Below are positions 32,371-44,717 of a stretch of DNA of 64,000 nucleotides, one piece after another. A model generated the notes under the pieces. That model had not been told where the DNA came from. It ran no database searches and saw only the letters and a program-made list of their open reading frames with translations. Source of the DNA: Straminergon stramineum. Its lineage: Eukaryota; Streptophyta; Bryopsida; Hypnales; Calliergonaceae. Position numbers and translations under genes: made by a program. Where the stretch lies: the NCBI GenBank assembly GCA_963920665.1, contig OY987271.1, positions 10,729,350 through 10,793,349 of the forward strand. The letters run 5' to 3'. Positions within the stretch are counted from its first letter, which is position 1, and every line of letters begins with the position of its first letter.

Positions 32371-35300
32371 ATGAGCAAGGATTGGTCTGGTTGGTATGGT
32401 ACCCCATCAACCGGTAAGGTAAAGTGCAAGGCTTGCAACTCGGTGTTTGCCAAGAAGATAAGCCGTATGTTGAGCCATTTAGGATATGAAGGCCCATCAG
32501 GTGTTCGTGATACAGGAGTGAGTCTTTGTTCGCAATTGACGCCGGATGTTCGAATCCTATTTCTTCGATCTAATGGGGCATTCCCGTAGAGACCGATCAT
32601 TGACAATGTAGATGTTGGTAGCATGCGTATGGTCAGGAGGGATTTTTCAAATGAGAGGGATATGGCGTGTTCTACTCAAGAGGACTCATGCGCAGCACTG
32701 GAAGAATTTGTTGGTGTAGGATCCAAAGTAAACCGAACTACAAAAACATCCAGTGATCGTGACATTCCAAGGGCATCAGGTAGTAGACCTCAAAGACAGA
32801 GTAGTCTAGTCGATGGCTTTGATTCCGCAGCGAAACGCAATTTGAATGCAGTGTGGGCCAATTTCTTTTATGCGGCAAACATACCATTTGCCGTAGCTCG
32901 AAATCCGGCATTTAAAGAAGCAGTGAAAAAAACAGCCAAGTACCGTGGGCCCTACACTCCACCATCGTATCATGATTTACGCCATAAATTGCTTGACCTA
33001 GCGAAGACCGACATCAAGACAAAGCTTTATAGTCAGACCAAAGATAGCATTCGGAAGTTTGGAGCAACATTGTCTATTGATGGATGGAGCTCAGTTACCA
33101 ATCGACCATTGATAAATGCCATGCTTGTATCTTCTGCGGGTGAACAATTTCTAGGATCGGTGGATACAAGTGGAATCGAAAAGAATGCTCCTTTTTTGGC
33201 CTCTGTCTTGGAAAATTTTATAGAACAAGTAGGCCCCACAAATGTTGTGCAAGTGACTGCAGACAACACTCCTATAAATCCGGCAGCATGGAATATGGTG
33301 TCGAGTAAATATCCGCACATTTTCTTTCAAGGTTGTGTGGTGCACGCCTTGAATTTGTTGCTTCAAGATTGGGGGAAGCAAGAATGGTTGAAAGAGCTAG
33401 TGGAAAAGGCCCAAACCGTTGTGAAGTTCTTCCGATTGCGGCATATGCCGCTAGCTATATTTCAAAAGCACAAAATGAAGAATAACTTATTGATGTCGGT
33501 GAAAACAAGATTTGCCTCCAATTTCTTCATGATTTCTCGTTTGTTGAAGGTCAAGACTGGATTGCAACAAAGTGTTGTGGATCCACAATGGGTAGAATAT
33601 GTCCTCAAGTTACGGGACACAAAGAACGCAAAATCTCGTACGGAGTCTCGGGAGGTGAAGAAGACAATTTTAGATGAGCATTTTTGGGCCCGTGCCACTA
33701 ATTTCCGAGAATTGATGGCTCCTGTGGTGTTTGGTCTATGTGATTTGGATGCGAAGACACTATGCATGGGTAAGGTGTTGCACATCATGAGGAATTTAGA
33801 GAAGCATGTCTTGTCTTTACGACAAGAGCCCTTTGGTTTGTCCTTGGACTTAGCCATTCCTATCGAAAAGGCGTTTGGTAAGCAACGGGAAATGGTCGAT
33901 ACTGATCTACATTATGCAGGAGCTCTTTTGAACCCTTACCTTCTTCACGATAAAGAACTAGCTGACGATCAAGATGCAACAGATGCATGCAAGTGCGTTA
34001 TCAAGAAAATATGTCAACTGGGAACTTATCCTAACGTAGTGAAGGAATTTGTAGCATTTCGACATCGAGATCCTCCGTTCCACGACATGTTGGATCCGGC
34101 TGAGCAGAAATTGTCGACACATGCTTGGTGGGATTTTGAAGGTGCATGTGGCAAGCTCATTGCTTCAATTGCAAAGAGGATTTTGGCCCAACCAGTGTCA
34201 TCATCTTCATGTGAACCAAATTGGAGTAGCTACTCTTTTGTTCACAACAAATCTCGAAACAAGTTGAGGCCAGAGAGAGCAACCGATTTGGTGTATGTAT
34301 ACACCAATTCCAAAGTCATAGCCGCATCGAAGGAGAAGGATGAAAAGAAGTGGTACCATGACAACGTAGAGTCTGAAGATTCGGAAGGGCCTATCTCGGA
34401 AGACGAGGATGATGAATCTGTATCTGATGATAGAGATGTTGTGAATTATGATATGTACAATTCTGACGAAGAAATGTTTGAGACTCCTAATCAAAACAAT
34501 GAAGACTTCGGAGTCGCGGATGGAGACATGTATGAGTTTTGATCAGATGAGGATGATTGCGGGCTTAATGATGATGTACCTTCAATAGCTAGATTTGTGG
34601 ATGGAACCGGATTCATGAGTAGCAAAAATCTTCTACCAAACGTGGAGGATATGTATGTAGGGATAAGGGCGATCAATAGGACAACGGTTTCAAAAGATGG
34701 GAGTCTTGAAAAGGATGAAGTGATTCCCATTTCCGATGCTCCATCCCTGATAATGGCAGTAGAAAAAAATGACCAACATGAAGACAAAGGAGGATGTGAG
34801 GTGAACGTTGAAATGAACGTGTCCAATGGAATTGTTGCGTCAATAGTGGTATCGGCAAGCAAGAAATGTGTTGAAGCAAATATTGGAAATGCCAAACCAC
34901 AAGAAGTACAAGACAATGTTGAAGCACGTTCGATGGAGTCAGGCAGCCCAATTTTTGTCAACAATGGTGTTGGCAAAATGCACCTCATAGAAGATTCTCC
35001 CGAACCACCACATAGCACTCCTCCACGTGCACTATTTAAAAGCGATGCTACAACATTGGATGGTTCAAGGAAATCACGGCTTGGAAAAAGACATTTGTCT
35101 CCTACGAAAGAGATGAGTTCCGGAGGCAATCCAAGTCAAACCATTTTATCATGTACCAATGATGATGATAAGGATGAGACATTGGCTTCAATGTTTGTTC
35201 AACATCGGGGCCATCCACCACGCCATTCCTTGAAATCATTAGGCCACACATCGCAGTCTTTGAAAGCAATGTAGTTAATTATTCAAGGAGCGCCAAAAGC

Positions 35301-35679
35301 AGAGATATCACAGGGTGAAGACTCCATTAAAGCTCGTAAAAAAAGAATGATGCAACCCTTTGCTACCTCTCCAAGGAAGAGACCAAATGTGGGTAGAACC
35401 CTACTTGATACCTATCAAGTGGGGTCAAAGAAGAAAATGAAAACAATCCCTAGCCTTAAGGAAGGCATTGGTAAGGCTATATTAAGAGCCAAAATGGAGA
35501 AGAAGACCGGTAGATCAATGAGATCATTGACATCTACCCAAGTACAAAAAGGAGTGAAAATTGTACAATCTTCATCAAACGACATGGAAGAGACATCTAG
35601 CAATGAAGACGACCGATGGGGAACTAGATGTGAGAGTAGCGGAGCTGAGGTGAAAGGAGATAGTGATTACAAGCCTTAG
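32371..35679 (+). pseudogene. BED-finger hAT transposase with three in-frame stops
   Basis: Starts at ATG 32371 and keeps one frame to TAG at 35677-35679. The N-terminal BED-type finger has Cys19, Cys22 and His36. The DUF659/RNase-H-like core carries SIDGWSS, VTADNTPINP and GCVVHALNLLL. The hAT dimerisation segment follows at 34100-34310 (THAWWDFEG, SSSSCEPNWSSYSFVHNKSR, DLVYVY). After that comes an acidic, apparently disordered tail of more than 370 codons, long for this family. Stops TAG 32587-32589, TGA 34540-34542 and TAG 35272-35274 do not change the frame; each fits a C-to-T change. I could not find terminal inverted repeats with an 8-bp duplication. Whether the element includes the upstream RING-H2 gene is open, though strand, spacing and shared GC-rich arrays suggest it. 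Confidence 0.85.
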
Positions 35680-36149
35680 AGATTCAAGGAATGTAGGCTT
35701 AGGTGTTTAGGTGCTTATGATACATTGAGCATGTAATGGCAATTGATTGTTTGAAGCTTCCATTGCATTGGAGTTTGCTTATTGATGTTGAAAATATGAT
35801 TACTTTTTTTTTAATTGCAAAACCAAGAAGAAGTCCCCCCAAAATTGATTGTGTTCCTCTTTCTCTGTATGAAGCATGATACATTGCAAGATATATATAG
35901 AATGCAACAATTTTGACTTCATGATTGTCATAAAATCATAGATTTGGTAATTTTCAAGGTGAAGAGAATTTTGAATTTTTTCTTTAATCCTTTCCCTTGA
36001 TAATTCATAATTGCAATTATAGTTTACAATTTCTTTGGTTGATTACACTACAAAGGATAGTTCATAACTCCATATGTTATTGTAAAAAGCATTCAAGGAA
36101 TCAAAGTTTACTTGAAGGAGTTGAAGCTTTGTATTAAATAACTAGCCAC

Positions 36150-36450
36150 TAGCCGTCCGTCCGCATTTATCCAAGGTAAATTTGCGGACGGTGTTTTTTA
36201 CCCCCCGGAGACGCAACGTCCGCAAGGTCCGGACGTCCTATTTTTGGATGCAATTTTGCCCGGGACGCTCACTTTCGTCAACCCTGCCCCCCGTCCACCC
36301 GTCCGCTAATCCTTCTCTCACCTCATCCGCCCATCGCTGCGAGTGCCAGTCCCCTCGTCCGCCTAGACGCCAGTCCGCCCGCCCACCCCGCCGCCGGCGA
36401 CCGCCTAGCTGTCCGCGGGAGCATCCAATGTGGCCTTCAATGCCATGAAA
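36150..36450. repeat. GC-rich CCGTCCG/GCGGACG motif array
   Basis: Fifth array, just past the hAT gene, with GCGGACGG and CCGTCCGCC words in both orientations. It may close the element containing the two upstream genes. An unrecognised gene remnant follows about 1.1 kb later (37575-38441). Confidence 0.65.
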
Positions 36451-36552
36451 TGGCAAGAACATTTCAAAATAATGCAGCCAGCCACTTGTTGCTAAATGGG
36501 AATCAATGTAATTCGATTCTTATTTTTTTTAACAATTCAATCAAAACTCTGA

Positions 36553-36593
36553 ACCTAAATCCTATATCCTAAACCCTAGTAACCCTAAAACCT
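36553..36593 (-). repeat. Degenerate telomere-like tract (CCCTAAA orientation)
   Basis: A few CCTAAAT/CCCTAAA/CCCTAGT units. Short and imperfect. Confidence 0.4.
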
Positions 36594-37574
36594 TCCTTTT
36601 CTTCTATAATTTTATTTGAAATGGATGGAACATATTTGAGTTGAATATGTTTAGAATATATACTTATAGGAATCTTCTAAATAGCTTTTTAGAAGATCAA
36701 AAGATAATAGGGATTTCTCCAAAGTTTCTTATGAAGCCAATGTTTTCTAGAAGCAATCTATTCCTCTCACATTGTTAGCAAGTGAAACAAAAACAAAAAA
36801 ATGTTCAAATTCATAATCGGAATAACACTACAATGAATTTAAACCTCATGGTACTTAATTAGAGATTGATAATTTTTAATTCGGAATGCATCACCATTTT
36901 CAAATACACATAAAACTTTCAATATTTCTTTATGGATTTAGGATTAGATTTCAAACAAAAAAACAAAATTTTATGTTTCAATATCTTTTTTTTATGATCA
37001 AATGTTTGGTACTTAGATAGAATTTGTTATACATGTGCTATATCCATTTTGGAGGGTAATTTCAATACTCTTCTTTGAGATGTTTTTATATATTGATTTA
37101 AAAAATAAAAGTTCACAAATTTGAATACCTAACATACAATCATACATGATTTGTGTTATAAATGGGAATTGAGTTCATAATTCGAAATGAAAAAGATATT
37201 AGTTATAAAACATTTCTAATTTTCTAAAATGAATTTATGAAACAATTCCAAATTTCATGTTTTTTCTTATAGTCCTATGGAGTGCAATACTTAATACTTT
37301 AATTAGAAACACTAATAAATAGAAAATCCTCAAATTCTTGAAATGTTTTGATCTATTGTGCAAAGAATTCTAATAATTACTATGATCATCAAATACATTG
37401 TTACATTTCATAGAATAATCTATATAGGAGAAAGAAATAATTTCAATTTGTACTAGTGGAAAATGGCGTCTTCTTGTTATATGTTAATTATGTATAATAA
37501 ATACAAGGTTTCAAGAATCTTCAATAAATTTTGTTATCAAGAACTCAAGAGCATTTAGTTCTAAGTCGCCTATT
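36594..37574. other. AT-rich spacer
   Basis: Nearly 1 kb without a supported gene or repeat; very AT-rich with homopolymer runs. Confidence 0.4.
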
Positions 37575-38441
37575 TTGGACTCTTCTTCAAATAAAAAATA
37601 TATTTTTGAAGTATCTTTTAGGCCAATTAATTATTGCAATTCAAAGATTGGTCCCAATCACAGTGCCCTTGATATTCTTGAGGGGAAAAAGACCATTTCA
37701 ATAGGGTCTCTAGATGCAACAACACGTCGAACATCAAAATCAGTGAATGATGGAGTGACGGTATCAATTCCTGATGTCTTGAAAGCATCTTTGGGAGGAA
37801 ATTCTGAGTGGTCAAATTCCAAATGTGAATCTGTTAATGTTGGCAATAGTAATGAAATGCCCTTTCAAATGACACAAGGTGGGTTTGTCATTTTTCCAAA
37901 GCGATATCAACCTTCTTCAACTTTGAAATATACCTATCGAGTTCATGATCACAATTTTGAAATTGATCTTTGAAAACTCCACCATGAAGATTATCGAAAA
38001 CCTGATCTCAATCTTCTTCCAATGTGCATTCCACAAGATGTCAAATTTGAAGGTACTTGGCATCCAAAAGATTTGGAATCCTATCCACCAGTATTGGAAG
38101 AGTACACTTTAATCACATATAGAGTGGTTCATATGACAAGTAAGGAAATTTTTGAAAAGACTACTAAGAAGTCATGGATTAGAAGGTGTGGATATCCTAA
38201 GCTCTATAAGGAAAGTAAGGAGCCTTTGGAGTATACACAAAAACATGAAAGAAGGTTTTTCCTCAACCATGCAATGATACACTTGAATGGCGAGAAGTTC
38301 AAAGTAGAAGAAATTTGGCATCAACGGCCTTTGAATCAAAAGGAGCCTAAGACCCATCTTAAAGATTGTAGTCATTATGCCTCCCAATGGCAAGCAAATC
38401 CTCTTGTAGGGTTGAATTCTGAGTATGACTATCAACTATGA
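37575..38441 (+). pseudogene. Unrecognised protein-coding remnant with one in-frame TGA
   Basis: One frame of 289 codons, interrupted only by TGA at 37971-37973. The translation is not low complexity: it includes YRVHDHNFEIDL before the stop and YRKPDLNLLPMCIPQD, GTWHPKDLESYPP and HLKDCSHYASQWQ after it. No ATG opens it; the frame continues upstream to about 37490, so the 5' part or an exon is missing. I do not recognise the family. The reading across the TGA is smooth, as in the transposon genes nearby, so a transposon origin is likely. Confidence 0.45.
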
Positions 38442-39634
38442 GCTCTAAGCACTACTTCAAATGATTCCCATCTTCACAAAGGTATGTCTTTGATATCAAT
38501 TCATAATATTGCATGAAATTCCATTAATGAAATATAGCTGAGAGAGTTCACCTAGATTAAAAGTATGAAGCTTTGATTAGTGTCGGCGTCATTTGAATTT
38601 ATTTTCTTATTTAAATTTTTTTTGTGTGTGTGTGCTTATTAAGCTTCTACCATGAGTATCTCAATATTTGATAAACTTAAACTAATATTTGATTGCATGA
38701 GTAATTTGACTTGTGAATTTAAAAACCAAAATTTCTAGGCTATATCAAGGTTGACAATTTTACAATGTGCACATTGATTGACTCAAAATTGATATGCTCA
38801 TGCAGATCGGAATTTAAACTTAAGCTAATGGGAATTTATATTCCAAGTTCACATCATTGCAACTTTTCATGTAATAATGAGTGTTCTATATAGAAGTTCT
38901 ATCAAAATACGCCCAATAATTTGTTGAGTTTTTTATGAAGAGTTAGTTATGAAATTCAAATTTATGAGTTTTCCATTTTCTCTAGGTAAGCATGTTAGAT
39001 TTTGATTTTTTTTTTAGTTATTAGGATTCTTGGATATTAAGATTGTATAGTATGCCCACTTTTTTGAATGTTCTAGCATACATATGCTCTAGGGCAAGCC
39101 AACCTCCTGAATTTGTTAATGTTTACAATGCATCACACACTTTCTCATCTTGCTTTGAATTTCAAGGTATCTGATTCTAAGATTCTTTTTTGTAGTTCTA
39201 AATGGAATGGTGATATGTGGAATTGATTCCAACATCCAAACTTGTTTGTATCTTTGTTCGTCAAGACTTAGTTGTTGCTCCATTTGTTGCTTTTAATAAA
39301 GCCTACCACCCATATATGAACAATATATTTATTTAAGTTAAGAGGTTTTGAAGAGATATGAATGTACACTCCTATATATTTATATCCATGTACACACTTT
39401 CTAGTAAAAAATTTATATGGAAACCAATATGTGTCAGTGAATTGAATTTGTACAAAAGATGGGTGCATTATCTTTAAGCATATACATGTTTATTGTATAT
39501 ACTTAAGAAGGTATACAATTCTACAAATTTATTCATTGCAAGTTCTTCATGTGTCTTCATACTAAATACTTCACATTGATATCTTTACACATAAGATTGC
39601 TTAGATCTCTAGTCATGTGGTATTTCTAAACCCT
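38442..39634. other. AT-rich DNA, no gene recognised
   Basis: About 1.2 kb; short frames only and no repeat structure noticed. Confidence 0.4.
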
Positions 39635-39638
39635 TTAA

Positions 39639-39903
39639 CTCCTAAGCATCACAAACAGTACAATGAAAGTGATAGGTTTGGAGGTGAGTTCTAGAAAAAC
39701 GCAACAACTTCAAGTCTATAGGACTTGATTACTAAAGTTGTCACCATAGAGAGTTCAAGCCAACTTCTTGACGAGTGTAGATTTGTAGTTTTTGAGCAAA
39801 TCTACTATGCAAATGCAAAGATTATAAAGTTTGATGAATAGGATCTTCCAGAAATCCCAATCCTTCTCTGCATCCAGAAAATGTCTGCTTTGATGTTCAG
39901 GGG
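39639..39903. mobile_element. TTAA-flanked short element, 265 bp
   Basis: Ends CTCCTAAGCATCA at 39639-39651 and TGATGTTCAGGGG at 39891-39903, an imperfect 13-bp inverted repeat. Direct TTAA flanks both sides (39635-39638 and 39904-39907). Same end type as the 922-bp element at 9-930 but with a different interior. Non-coding. Confidence 0.6.
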
Positions 39904-41648
39904 TTAAAGCCTAGCTACATAACTACAAACTAGTTTCTGGAATGAAAAAAGTTAAATAATTCATAATCTGAAAGGAATTTGAAGTGAATTAGGAAATGGA
40001 GGTCTTTTTTTTATATAGACTGAAGTAGAGCAATCCAATCTGAAAAATATAATTGTAAACAACAATTATGTACTATAGCTTGTCTAACATTTTCGTTTTT
40101 GGCCAATTGATGTATGCAGTGTAGATAAGGGAAAATTGTTAAATTGTTTTTACACTGGCAAGGAATTAAAGGCTAAGGTATTATCTAGATTTAAAACGAT
40201 TCAAATGGACAAGATTCAAATAGTAGCTAATTGACTTGGTGTCTTTTCAAGGCAAATAGTCGTCATGGTAGATATAGAGAAGACAATTTGCATTTCATTC
40301 TCTCTAGCTCACTCGGTTTTCTTTGTATGTCCATTTATCATCTTTTGTATTAGTGAAATAACTTCATATATATATAATTTTCTGTTCTAGCAATTTGTCA
40401 TGTAAGTATTTATTTCTTGTGTGTATTGATCCACTAATTAGATCTTTAATTAGCTTATGTCAAATTGTTTATTTAGTGGTGGATGTTGTGATCTAGTGAT
40501 GGGATTTGTATATATGTGTGTATGTTTGAGCAAATTGTTGTGTTCTATTGTGTTTTCAAGATTGAGTTACTATCCGTGTGATAAGTATTTATGCAAATTG
40601 TTTGATCCACATTGTAATAGTAAAAACTAGCTATTGGTTTGTGATAAATTGGAAACTGGAAAAAGTGTTAATTCGGGTCTTTGTCAAATTGTTGTTGTAA
40701 TTTTATATGACTCAATTGATGCATTTGTTTGCACATGAGTTGTCAAGTTGTATTGTGGGAATTTAAGTCCAATTGTCGATGTAATTTCTTGTAATCCAGT
40801 GAATGGATTCAGTGGTTAAGTAAGTTAGAGCAAATTGTTTTTATTGTAATTCTTGAGTTGAGAGCAATGGTGAATGTTGGAGAGAGCAATTTGGAATGAA
40901 AACAAGTAGCATGGATGGTGTTGATTGGTGATGCGGGAACTTGGCAAATTGACATGAAGAAATTTTGGACTAGTGGATGTGGTTGGAAGTGCAAGTAGAT
41001 GAGCAAATTGACAAAGTTAGCTGCACTAAGAAGTTTTCTTACTTTTTAGATTTACTCTTGACAAATTGCGTGTGAATTTATTATATGTATATCAAATTGC
41101 TAATGTCCATTCTAAGTGAATTAAAGTAAATCATTGTGGTTGTGAAAAGCAAATTGTTATTTCATGATAGACTGGATGAGGCAATTTTCTTTGTAAGTCT
41201 GGCTGAAGTAAAATTAATTCTTTGTAGTATATGATTTAGATGAGGGATGTGAGATTTGCAAACTAATTGTCATTAATTGGACATTGACTAACATGCAGGT
41301 CATATGATAATATAAATTGTGTATGTCAAATTGTTGTGATGATTTTTTGAATGTATCAGCTTGAACAGTCAATTGTTGTGATTTCGTCAAATTGAATTAC
41401 CCAGTTAATAGCACCCAAAATTCTGATTTTTTTTATTATATAAAATACATTTTATATTTGTGGCAAATTGTTGGAAAACTATTACTAGATGTAAGTTTGT
41501 GCTTTGAAACATGAAAACTGTGAACTGGGCTAATTGACCAATCATAGTATAGACGAGTTGCCATTTGACCATAGGGCCGAATTAGTGGGTTGAAGATAAA
41601 TTAGTAACACATTGTGTTGAATAGCTTAAAGACTGATTGAGGGGTTAA

Positions 41649-42398
41649 GGTAGTCTGCTCAAAAACTGTGCGTTTAAGGGCTGGTCGGCCTTTTCGATGG
41701 TTCTTCGATGCACGAAATTATTTTTCCTTATTTTTCACTCGAAGAAAAATTGATGTGGAATATAACCCAAGTGGTTTCATATTTTTCGGAGCAGTTTTGA
41801 ATTACTTATGAATTTTTAAAGAATTCTGCCATAGGTATCTATTTTTTGATCGTAGGCCTTACAAAACCCACACATGTGTCGTCTGAAAAAAGATGTTGCT
41901 TCACCAAAAACAAGCACAACAGCATGAAGAAAGTAATAGGCAGGGTTCCAAAATGCGACCTTTACTAAACTAAACTCCTAAAGGACCAAGGCCTATTTTT
42001 TGACAAAAATCACTCAAAATTGTCATTTCTATTGCGTTCTTTAAGAAAGAAAAAAATTCAAAAATCCAACCATATGATCTTGTACTATATTTGTATGAGA
42101 TCATGTGGTAAAATTTTTATCAAGTTTGACCGTACAGATTGAAATATATTAGCATTCGAAGTTGGGGGAGAAAAGTTTTTTTGAACACAGGTAAACATTT
42201 CAGAAATGGACTCACCTTGGCTCTTATTCCATCCACTAGCAAAGTATAAAGGAACGTTTAACAAATTTTAAACCGCTCTGACACATTTACAAAACATTCA
42301 ATGCTTTACACATTTGCATTTTACAACTTGTTAATGTCCATTTCAGAACCTGGCTAGGTACAGTCTTTAGAAGACGCGCAGATTTAGGGCAGACTACC
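41649..42398. mobile_element. Inverted-repeat element inserted in the CAAATTG array
   Basis: Left end GGTAGTCTGCTCAAAAACTG at 41649 and right end GGGCAGACTACC at 42387-42398; the two match over about 25 bases with some mismatches (first ten perfect). No clear target duplication, so the class is open. A fragment of the TTAA family is nested inside (41975-42200). Confidence 0.5.
41975..42200 (-). repeat. Truncated TTAA-family fragment, reverse orientation
   Basis: Starts CTCCTAAAGGACCAAGGCC and continues as the reverse complement of the right end of copy 1 (about 700-930), including the block complementary to gaaatggcag. It stops near 42200 (after ttgaacacagg), so only one end is present. Confidence 0.65.
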
Positions 42399-42985
42399 AT
42401 AGCTGAAGTCTAGAGTAGAAATTTATTGACAAATTGTTTAGAAACCATAGTATGAATATGATATTGATCTGTGGAGGGAGTCATTGTTTGTTTGTTTGTG
42501 ACTTATTATTTATTTACTAGTTATTTTGACAAATTGTTGATGTTTGTGCAGTTAAAGATAAATGGAGCTCGCATTGCAATCATGCCCTACATTTAGATAG
42601 AGACAAATTGCCTTAGGACTGAGGTGGATTTGATACTCATTCTAACTAGTAATTAGGCTAGTTAACTAGTTACTAGACAAATTGCTAATGTTAAAAAAAT
42701 ATAACCAATAATTAAGGAATTTGTGCATTATCTATTTAACTATATATTATATTATAAAATATATCTTGTTGCATTTGATTAAATTAGATAGTGCATGCAT
42801 GAGACAAATTGAAGTTTATCCTTGACAATTTGTTGATAAAAATTCCCCTAGCATATTAGACAAGACTGGGATAACATTCATTTGTCTATAGCAATATTAA
42901 GGACTAGCCAAAAAATTACACCTTTCAAAATAAGAGTGAAAACAAATTGTTATCGTTGTTTGCAAATTGTATGTTAATTATAATT

Positions 42986-44340
42986 TTATTCCATTGTATT
43001 CTAGAATATATGTAACTTTAGCTACAATACGTTAGACTATTTGACCATTCTCTAGAATTAGAACCCCTATACTATAGTCCTGGGTTTTTATAGAGTAGGC
43101 GAAATCTAGACTACATGTACATTTCTACATGATTGCCAATCTTTGTATAATATGTGGAAATATGTGGAAATTATTCTAAAATATATGTCTCTTCTACACC
43201 TTGAATTAATAACATTGGCTGTGTTTTGGGGAGAAAGCAAACTCAAAGATGGCTCAAGTGGGTAGGCACTTTTTAGAAAGAAGGTTGCCATAAACAAATT
43301 AATATGGCATATAGTACTATGTATAGCAGTGTTGTACGTATTGTCAAGTATCATTAGCATCAATGTGCTTTTTCAAGTTTTCAAACTATTTGTAGACAAT
43401 GGCTTCAACTACTTCTATTAGTAAGTGTCAATTAGTTATAGAAGAAAGGTAATTGAACTTATGTCAAATTTGAATAGAAGGTTTTATATACACCCATTAT
43501 GAGTGTTTATTATATTAATCATGAATTTTACACATGTAGGTGTATTTTTTAGTATCAACTACTTTGTATAATTATAAAAAGCAATGTCTACCAATTCCAA
43601 AGGTCCTTGAAATGAATCTTTTGATTTTGCTAGTTTGACATGCCTATATTTGTGCCTTTTTCATACATTGATGTCAACAACCTAATCAATATTGTATACA
43701 CCATCAAGAAACTCTAAAGTCTTGGAATACCAATAGTGGATTGTCCTAATTTTTTGCACACCCATTGTCTATCACTCATTCTCCAATTTGGTAGAGTTAT
43801 TTTTTTCACCTTGGCTCCTCTATCCATAGTAATCCCACATCACTAAAGATGTCTATATTCTGGTTCTAACCAAAATAACCCTAGGCCTTAAAGGGTTAAG
43901 TGTTCTAGTTGGCAAAATCAAAAGCACTAGGATTCTTTAAATAATCAAAGCAAAGAAAAATGTTGCAATACAATGGTAAAGAATTTATAATTCTACAAGC
44001 AATGACATACTATTGTGTCATTCAATTACACTCTATCAACCTACAATAAAAAATTGAAACTTATCAAACATGCATTTAGATTTTAGACATAAGTTTCATT
44101 TAATATGCCCCTACTATATTTTACTTCAAGTTTTCCTAAATCTCTAAACAACCTTTGTAGATCATAGACATGAAGATTTTATTTGAAGAACATTGGATAA
44201 TAATCCAAAGTTGTCATTGCAAATTCTTGTTGTTTACTCCATCAAACCATCACCAAGTAGAGTAATAGATGAGGGGAATAACAATGATTGTTTCCTACTT
44301 GATTGAAATGAAGAGTTATTTGCTTTATTATTGTGACATT
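42986..44340. other. AT-rich DNA, no gene recognised
   Basis: About 1.35 kb; short open frames only. A ccttaaagggttaag end-like word at 43888 may be a stray TTAA-family end. Confidence 0.35.
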
Positions 44341-44674
44341 CATGTGAACGCCAATTTATCCACCCTTGGTAATTCGTGAGTACAACTAGGTTCTGGGGTT
44401 TGACTAAATGAATCCTACTTTTGGGTGTCTAAGCACAATTCATTGTGCCTTCCAAGCAATGGATCTTTTCTAAGTGCCTAAATGTGCCCAAATGTGCAAG
44501 AATCACTCAATCTATGTCCAATATTAGCAGTTGGCCAAATGGATGAGGTCGTTGTGGTTTTGGGTGTAAGTCACTTCAGGGAGGAACTAACCTCAAAAAC
44601 TTCTAGAGAATTCCTTTACCTTTCTAAAAACATAAAATTCGACCCTATCCGACTCTCCTAGCCAAAGTTATGGA

Positions 44675-44717
44675 TGGATGAAGTTTGACCGCCACTTAGT
44701 TCATCAAACTTCATCCA
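44675..44717. repeat. Hairpin, 14-bp arms (first of a related pair)
   Basis: TGGATGAAGTTTGA at 44675-44688 and its exact complement TCAAACTTCATCCA at 44704-44717. Confidence 0.8.

Larger units (their letters stand above)
40380..42985. repeat. Dispersed CAAATTG motif array
   Basis: More than twenty copies of [AG][CA]CAAATTG(T/C/A), most as CAAATTGTT, on the plus strand. Examples near 40461, 40531, 40593, 40685, 40831, 40944, 41003, 41062, 41092, 41150, 41326, 41464, 42530, 42603, 42678, 42803 and 42961. Gaps are commonly 57-70 bases, suggesting a decayed tandem array with a unit near 60 bases. It is interrupted by the inverted-repeat element at 41649-42398. No ORF. Confidence 0.55.
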
